Assembly: GCA_900552415.1 (NCBI GenBank)
Contig: USAD01000073.1
Location: 1-10,458, forward strand
From: an uncultured Parabacteroides sp.
Lineage (GTDB): Bacteria > Bacteroidota > Bacteroidia > Bacteroidales > Tannerellaceae
Length of the DNA stretch: 10,458 bases
Direction of reading: 5' to 3'
This document shows positions 6,257 to 10,458 of this stretch, one piece after another; position 1 is the stretch's first letter, and every line of letters begins with the position of its first letter. The notes beneath the pieces are model-generated. The model had not been told where the DNA came from. It worked only from the letters and a program-made list of their open reading frames with translations, and made no database searches. The translations under genes and the position numbers were made by a program.

Positions 6257-7378
6257 ATGAGAGGATTTTCTGACAGACTAATTAAATCGATCGGCACGTG
6301 CGTGTTGGCCGGAATGGTCGCTTGTGATTATATTCACGACGACTCACTCCCCTTGTGCGAGTACCGTTTGCATTTCGTGTACGATTATAATATGAAGTTT
6401 GCCGACGCGTTCCAGAGCGAGGTGACCAAGGCCGCGTTGTTTATTTGCGACGACAAAGGTAATTTCATCTCACGACGCGACATTGTTGGCGAAGAGTTGA
6501 AGGCCAATAATATCGTGCTTGATCTCGCGCCGGGCACCTACTATGCCCTCACTTGGGCTGGCCTCGACGAGGAGTCTTATGAATGGCCCGACCTGACGCC
6601 CGGCGCTTCGACCCTCGAGGATATTCGTGTCCGTACCCTGCGTGGTGCCGACGGGACGCAGCCCCGCGAGCTGGAGCCGCTGTGGCACGCCCTCGATACG
6701 CTGGTTATCTCTGGCGAGCGGCATGAGGATAAAGAAATCTCGCTAGCCAAGAATACCAATAAGTTGCGCCTTGTCCTCCAGGATACCGACGGCAACAGCA
6801 TGGATGTCGACGACTTCACTTTCGCCATCACGGCCGATAATGGTTATATGGATTATGATAACCATTTGCTCGATGATCCGGTGATCACCTATTTGCCTTA
6901 TTATACGGACAACGTCGATATCGCCGAGGGCGACAGCCTGATGGGGCGACCCACGAACCAGATGGTCGCCGTGGCCGAACTGAACACCATGCGCTTGATG
7001 GACGACGTGAACTACCGGCTGATCGTCCGCCACAAGGGTTGGGAAGACGACGTGCTTAACGTGAACCTTTGCAACTATTTGCTGCTGACGAAAATGGAGG
7101 GTCACGCCATCTCCGCCCAAGAATATTTGGATCGACAAGACGAATATTCGATCATCTTTTTCCTGACCCCGACCTATTGCCCGGATTGTCCCGACGAACC
7201 CGATGATCCGGATACACCCGACGATCCGGACGAACCCGATGATCCAGATACGCCTGACGATCCGGATATGCCCGATGATCCGGATGATCCGGACGAACCC
7301 GGACCGATCGTCAGCTACGCTTGCTATAAAGTGCAAGTCAAGAATTGGGTGATCCGTTTTAACGAACAAGAACTTTGA
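6257..7378 (+). CDS. Mfa2/FimB-like fimbrial anchor lipoprotein with Pro-Asp linker
   Basis: The 373-residue protein has a signal peptide with a lipobox-like MVAC (Cys 23). It then shows the Mfa2/FimB signature, LPLCEYRLHFVYDYNMKFADAF, followed by APGTYYALTWAG, NKLRLVLQ and VNYRLIVRHKGWEDD. It has no TRA/TKA processing motif after the first strand, which fits an anchor that keeps its N-terminal strand and lipid. Family members are usually about 300-320 residues. Here about 60 extra residues follow: a CPDC pair (308-311), five XPDDPD hexapeptides (314-343), and the end YKVQVKNWVIRFNEQEL, which resembles the last strand of the major subunit upstream. The anchor family normally tethers the fibre to the outer membrane and limits its length. 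The C-terminal tail may offer a donor strand (inference). Its stop overlaps the untranslated lead of the next gene, whose start is 20 nt on. Confidence 0.85.
   Translation: MRGFSDRLIKSIGTCVLAGMVACDYIHDDSLPLCEYRLHFVYDYNMKFADAFQSEVTKAALFICDDKGNFISRRDIVGEELKANNIVLDLAPGTYYALTWAGLDEESYEWPDLTPGASTLEDIRVRTLRGADGTQPRELEPLWHALDTLVISGERHEDKEISLAKNTNKLRLVLQDTDGNSMDVDDFTFAITADNGYMDYDNHLLDDPVITYLPYYTDNVDIAEGDSLMGRPTNQMVAVAELNTMRLMDDVNYRLIVRHKGWEDDVLNVNLCNYLLLTKMEGHAISAQEYLDRQDEYSIIFFLTPTYCPDCPDEPDDPDTPDDPDEPDDPDTPDDPDMPDDPDDPDEPGPIVSYACYKVQVKNWVIRFNEQEL
7196..7285 (+). repeat. In-gene 18-bp tandem repeat encoding XPDDPD (x5)
   Basis: Five 18-bp units encode EPDDPD, TPDDPD, EPDDPD, TPDDPD and MPDDPD, followed by a degenerate DPDEPG. 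Alternation of E and T units suggests a 36-bp duplication. Gain or loss of units keeps the frame and would lengthen or shorten a stiff acidic linker between the anchor domain and its C-terminal strand. Confidence 0.92.
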
Positions 7379-7398
7379 GGCAGAAAGGAAACGTGTTT

Positions 7399-8055
7399 AT
7401 GAGAGATACTAATAATAAGTTGTTTTGGGTAACCATTTGCGCGTTCTTGATGACGCTTCTGTGGGCTCCCGCTTGCTCGGACGATAGCGGGAGTGGCCTT
7501 GAGGTGCCTGAGAAACGCTACGCCGAGTTGCTCATCTCTCTTGGCAGCTTTGACCGTTCGCCGATGACGAGAGCGGTTCCTGCCGACTTTAATGACATTG
7601 TCCTTGATCCGGATTCTGCCGATTCGGATTATGAGCACCGGATCGCCAAGTGGTGGATCTTGATCTTAAAGCAAGACGAGGAGAAGGCGTTTAAATTTGA
7701 TCAATTGATTTCGAACACTCCTTTGGCGAATAATGAGGATGAGGATTCTCGAACCGACATAAGGGTAGAGCTGGAAGTGGGAGCGACCTATAAATTCTAT
7801 GCTTACGCTAACTTGGATGGATTGGAGGATGGCGCTTCGGTGATCGCTTGGCTGGAAGGTATAGATGCGGATACACCCGAGAAGGAAATACAGGAATATG
7901 CGGTCTCGTTGAGGAAGATGAGCGCTTATAATGGGGGGACAACCCCCACCGCGTATATCCCGATGAGTAGTTATGGCTATACGAAGACCATTACCGAGAA
8001 CACCACGGCGAACTTGCTGGAGATTCCTTTGATCCGTTTGTTGGGCAAGGTGTAG
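7399..8055 (+). CDS. Mfa-like minor fimbrial subunit, N-terminal part (ends at in-frame TAG)
   Basis: ATG 7399 is preferred over a TTG at 7375 that overlaps the previous gene: AAAGGAAA lies at a suitable distance, and it gives a lipoprotein signal ending WAPAC (Cys 26) followed by SDD. The strand RYAELLISLGSF and then MTRA (Arg 58/Ala 59) is the protease-processing motif of exported fimbrial subunits, so this is probably a polymerising minor or tip subunit, unlike the anchor before it. Further family features are YKFYAYANLDGL and the end IPLIRLLGKV, where related proteins continue into the next beta-strand. Translation meets TAG (8053-8055) in mid-domain, giving 218 residues. The same frame reopens after a second TAG and carries the rest of the domain, so this is best seen as the first half of an interrupted 546-codon gene. 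Confidence 0.75.
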   Translation: MRDTNNKLFWVTICAFLMTLLWAPACSDDSGSGLEVPEKRYAELLISLGSFDRSPMTRAVPADFNDIVLDPDSADSDYEHRIAKWWILILKQDEEKAFKFDQLISNTPLANNEDEDSRTDIRVELEVGATYKFYAYANLDGLEDGASVIAWLEGIDADTPEKEIQEYAVSLRKMSAYNGGTTPTAYIPMSSYGYTKTITENTTANLLEIPLIRLLGKV

Positions 8056-8090
8056 ATCTAGGTGAACACCGAATCATTAAAAAAAAAAAA
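8048..8090 (+). other. Double amber interruption plus 12-A tract inside a minor-subunit gene
   Basis: The frame reads GTG TAG ATC TAG GTG, then stays open. TAGATCTA (8053-8060) is a palindrome flanked by direct repeats AGGTG (8048-8052 and 8060-8064), so a 12-bp insertion or duplication is one possible origin. Paired GAG-to-TAG changes in a strand V-E-I-E-V are another. Twelve consecutive A (8079-8090) follow, which is a slippage-prone tract. The downstream frame is in register with the upstream one at the present A count. Confidence 0.85.
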
Positions 8091-9036
8091 TATCTCGAAA
8101 TTACAAATGGGTAAGTTCCGTAAAACAGGGAATATTTTTCTCTTGCCCTATGATGTGACAGCGGATGAGGATAAATGGAATTTGCTGGTACGGGATACGG
8201 AAACTGGGCTTTTGAATCCAAGTTTCCCTGGAACTGAGAAGGAAAATGTAGGAGAGGATTATAACGTTGAACTGACAGGTGATAAGGGTAAAATCCCTTA
8301 TGCGCAAGGGGCAGAAAATAAGAAGACGTTCTCATTCTATGTCAATGAGACTGCGCAGGAGAACCAAGAGGATGGTATTGGCGACATGACCTTATTGGTC
8401 GAAGTCGAAGAGGTCGATACCGACGAGGAGCCTAAGGAAACGAACTTCTTCTTTGTCCGCCGGAACGACTTGTTGCGCTTCCCGATCTTGGTCTCGAACG
8501 CGAGGACAACCGTTGCGTTCGAGCAGAAGCACATGCCGATTGGTGGAGTTCCCACAAAATACACCTTTGATCCAGGTATAGAGATTCCAGAACGTACTTT
8601 CGTGACAGACCATGCGGGTGAGGTAACGATACCTTATGAATTGGAAGAGCTTGGGGAGGAATGGGCGTTGAGTTATTATGGGGGCGGAAATTGGACATCC
8701 GGAGATCGATATTGCAGCGCGGTCTTGGTGAATAATAGGGATGGTCTCCTTCAGAAACCGGAGACGACGCTAGAACTTGGTGGAACAACAGGTGAGAATA
8801 TTATCCCTTGGTTGGATAAGAATGATGGAGAATACGGCTTTATCTTCGATACGAAGGAAGATCGTTCTGGTTCTTTCACGATTACGTTAGATGAACGTTT
8901 CTATGCGGCCGAGGCTACGATCAAACTTACTTTAGTGGCAAAGAACACTTCGGGTCAGACGATCGTATTGCCTTATACATTAATCATTAAAAACAACGGA
9001 AAAGCGAAGGAGGAAACAAACGATGATACGAACTAA
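8062..9036 (+). CDS. Mfa-like minor fimbrial subunit, C-terminal part (after double TAG)
   Basis: This open frame continues the 7399 gene in the same register. Its first residues (VNTESLKKKNISKL.MGKFRKTGNIFLLPYD) follow on naturally from GKV as the strand-turn-strand and FLLPY-type element of FimB/Mfa2 proteins. Further on, FFFVRRNDLLRFPILVSN...MPIGG matches the RRN...F.i.v...PIGG pattern of the family. Residues after about 175 form an extra beta-rich module (DPGIEIPERTFVTDHAGEVTIPYELEEL onward) that I do not recognise. If translated separately, GTG 8062 with AAGG about 11 nt upstream, or ATG 8107, could start it, but it would lack an export signal. It ends in an Asn/Asp-rich tail overlapping the next gene by 14 bp. 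It is either a pseudogene half, a reinitiation product, or a readthrough product. Confidence 0.65.
   Translation: MNTESLKKKNISKLQMGKFRKTGNIFLLPYDVTADEDKWNLLVRDTETGLLNPSFPGTEKENVGEDYNVELTGDKGKIPYAQGAENKKTFSFYVNETAQENQEDGIGDMTLLVEVEEVDTDEEPKETNFFFVRRNDLLRFPILVSNARTTVAFEQKHMPIGGVPTKYTFDPGIEIPERTFVTDHAGEVTIPYELEELGEEWALSYYGGGNWTSGDRYCSAVLVNNRDGLLQKPETTLELGGTTGENIIPWLDKNDGEYGFIFDTKEDRSGSFTITLDERFYAAEATIKLTLVAKNTSGQTIVLPYTLIIKNNGKAKEETNDDTN
9007..9013 (+). promoter_or_regulatory. Strong Shine-Dalgarno inside the end of the upstream gene
   Basis: AAGGAGG lies 9 nt before ATG 9023. Bacteroidota genes usually lack a strong Shine-Dalgarno, so this near-perfect one fixes the start and allows translation of the last gene even when ribosomes stop early in the interrupted gene before it (inference). 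Confidence 0.7.
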
Positions 9037-9886
9037 GCTAATAAAAGCTCTGCTCTCACTGATCGCCTCGCTGATGGTGGGGAATGCTTGGGGGCAAACG
9101 ACAATTCTAGCGGCTGGCAATAGGGATACGGTACATACGAGAACGGAGATTATTTATGTGGAAGAAAATGCTTCCCGGGAATTGTATCTTCCGGAGTTGA
9201 GGATTAATGATGGGGTTGCGGATGCTAGTTATCAATGGTATGTGCATTGGTATATTTCTAAGGATTCTCCGTCTAAAGGAACGATAAAAAAACCAGAAGC
9301 GATTTACTTAGATGCAGATGCTGCTAAGAGTAGAGGTGGGGATATTAATGGAGGATATTATGCTTCTGATTTGCGTGACGCGACAGATGGTTTGTGGTGG
9401 TACGATGGGTTTTATGGAACTGGTAAAAATGATAAAAATCAATGGGCACATTTATCATCATGTGCCTCAACGATTGTCTATACTGCGCCTGAAAGTTTAT
9501 CAAAAGCAGATACATTGTTTTGTGATGTTAGTAGCTATACAAATTTTAACGAAGACGAATTGAATGATGGTAGCGGAACGTTTACGGAACCCACGTTGTT
9601 AAAACGTTATAAATATATTATCCGTCCGGCCTCGGAATGTGCGAATGCGTTAAAGAAGGGACCGTTAGAAAAGTACGAGATAGATTATCCGGCGGAAAGT
9701 AAGAGTAGTATAAATTTGACGATGTTGTCTTTACCAGGAAATTATTTCTGGTATGAGAGTGGCAATCCTGGAAATATGATTTCTGCCGAAGGCTTTGAGT
9801 ATCGGATAGGTAATGATGGCAGTTATGTGCCATTTTCAGAGAAAAAACCAAATCAAACAAATGACGCATTTGCTCATCTATTTTAA
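9023..9886 (+). CDS. Secreted beta-rich surface protein, N-terminal part (ends at in-frame TAA)
   Basis: ATG 9023 overlaps the end of the previous gene by 14 bp and has AAGGAGG 9 nt upstream, so the genes are translationally linked. A Sec signal peptide ends near NAWGQ, without a lipobox Cys. The mature part is rich in aromatic residues and beta-strands (YVEENASRELYLPELRI, YQWYVHWYISKD, GLWWYDGFYG, KRYKYIIRP). I do not recognise a named domain with confidence. Large proteins of this style occur last in Bacteroidales fimbrial operons as likely tip or adhesin components (general knowledge plus inference). The frame meets TAA (9884-9886) after AHLF, but the next 190 codons in the same frame are open to the window edge, so this is probably a truncated or nonsense-interrupted gene. 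Confidence 0.65.
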   Translation: MIRTKLIKALLSLIASLMVGNAWGQTTILAAGNRDTVHTRTEIIYVEENASRELYLPELRINDGVADASYQWYVHWYISKDSPSKGTIKKPEAIYLDADAAKSRGGDINGGYYASDLRDATDGLWWYDGFYGTGKNDKNQWAHLSSCASTIVYTAPESLSKADTLFCDVSSYTNFNEDELNDGSGTFTEPTLLKRYKYIIRPASECANALKKGPLEKYEIDYPAESKSSINLTMLSLPGNYFWYESGNPGNMISAEGFEYRIGNDGSYVPFSEKKPNQTNDAFAHLF

Positions 9887-10458
9887 CAGCTTCATGTAGT
9901 AAAATTAAGCGGGTTAGATGGACAATCGAAACAAGTCGTTTCGGTGCGGGCTATAAATGGTGGAGAGGGTCGTCCCATTTTAGCTCAATATACTTTTAAT
10001 CCAATTTCTGATTCCGGTTTTAAATTGGAAGAAGGTGGCATTCCTAATAAGAGGGCACCTGAGAAATTTCCAGATTTATATGAAGAAATAGGCGTGGTCG
10101 ATTTTGATCAAGATAATGTGATTTCGACTTCAAAATTAAAAGACGATATAACAAAGAATATGGATACGGTTCCAATGCCGCAAGATGAAACGGTTTATGG
10201 TTTTATGTTTAATTATATATCTTCTGTGAGAGTGCGTCTTACGCCAATGCAGAATCAGTATGGTTTATATAGAACCGCAAATGTTGAGGGTATTTCAATT
10301 AATTCGGTAAAGATCGGAAATAAAGATTATCGTTGGATACCGCCGTTAATGGACCCTGATATGTATGGGAAGAGAGAATTGTATGATCGTACCTATGTAA
10401 GAACAAAAAACAGTCATGGTTTTTTCTATTATATAGACGCTTCTGACGACCCTGGAAC
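9887..10458 (+). pseudogene. Continuation of the interrupted surface-protein gene, runs off the right edge
   Basis: Directly after the TAA the same frame reads QLHVVKLSGLDGQSKQVV and stays open for all 190 codons to the edge. Its protein style matches the preceding part (AQYTFNPISD, GVVDFDQDN, VYGFMFNYISSVRVRLT, DYRWIPPLMDPDMY). No start codon with a ribosome-binding site or export signal lies at its beginning, so it is not an independent gene. The lack of any frameshift or further stop implies a recent nonsense change, a sequencing error or readthrough. The true end lies outside the window. Confidence 0.7.

Noticed and set aside
6743..7369. Long minus-strand open frame opposite the anchor gene
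   Set aside because: It is low-complexity (Ile/Val/Arg-rich) and arises as the complement of the Pro-Asp repeat and biased codons. It has no start signals.
8053..8061. Genome-wide recoding of TAG as a sense codon
   Set aside because: The recombinase and DUF3868 genes both end naturally at TAG in this window, and the other interrupted gene has TAA.

Overview
The window comes from a member of the Bacteroidota, most likely order Bacteroidales and plausibly Parabacteroides or a close relative (genus level is inference). The support is a Bacteroidetes-type tyrosine recombinase, a TTTG / TAnnTTTG-type promoter, DUF3575 and DUF3868 envelope proteins, a long HU-like protein, and a type V (Mfa1/FimA-like) fimbrial gene set. 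All genes read rightward.

Region 1 (1-1161) is a switch. The 3' part of a tyrosine recombinase gene (to 716) is followed by a 247-bp segment (819-1065) bounded by two perfect 17-bp inverted repeats (802-818 and 1066-1082). Inside it a good Bacteroidetes promoter (1010-1041) points right, toward the operon. The layout is a textbook invertible promoter, and this copy is in the ON orientation. Inversion would turn the promoter toward the recombinase 3' end and silence the operon.

Region 2 (1162-3724) holds a DUF3575 outer-membrane-like protein, a DUF3868/OmpA-like protein with TPR-like helices, and a 154-residue HU-like DNA-binding protein. Region 3 (3725-4041) has no gene. It carries about ten tandem 22-23-bp GC-rich units, each with internal dyad symmetry, directly upstream of the fimbrillin.

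Region 4 (4042-7378) encodes an Mfa1-like major subunit, a hairpin-rich gap with mutually exclusive stem-loops, and an Mfa2/FimB-like lipid-anchored subunit. The anchor has an unusual Pro-Asp repeat and a C-terminal strand that resembles the end of the major subunit.

Region 5 (7399-10458) contains two further surface-protein genes, probably accessory or tip subunits. Both are interrupted by in-frame stop codons without any frameshift: TAG-ATC-TAG in the first, plus a 12-A tract just after it, and a single TAA in the second. The second gene continues in frame to the right edge. The likely reading is a phase-variable fimbrial operon whose switch, envelope genes, major subunit and anchor look intact but whose distal genes are recently broken, split or read through.
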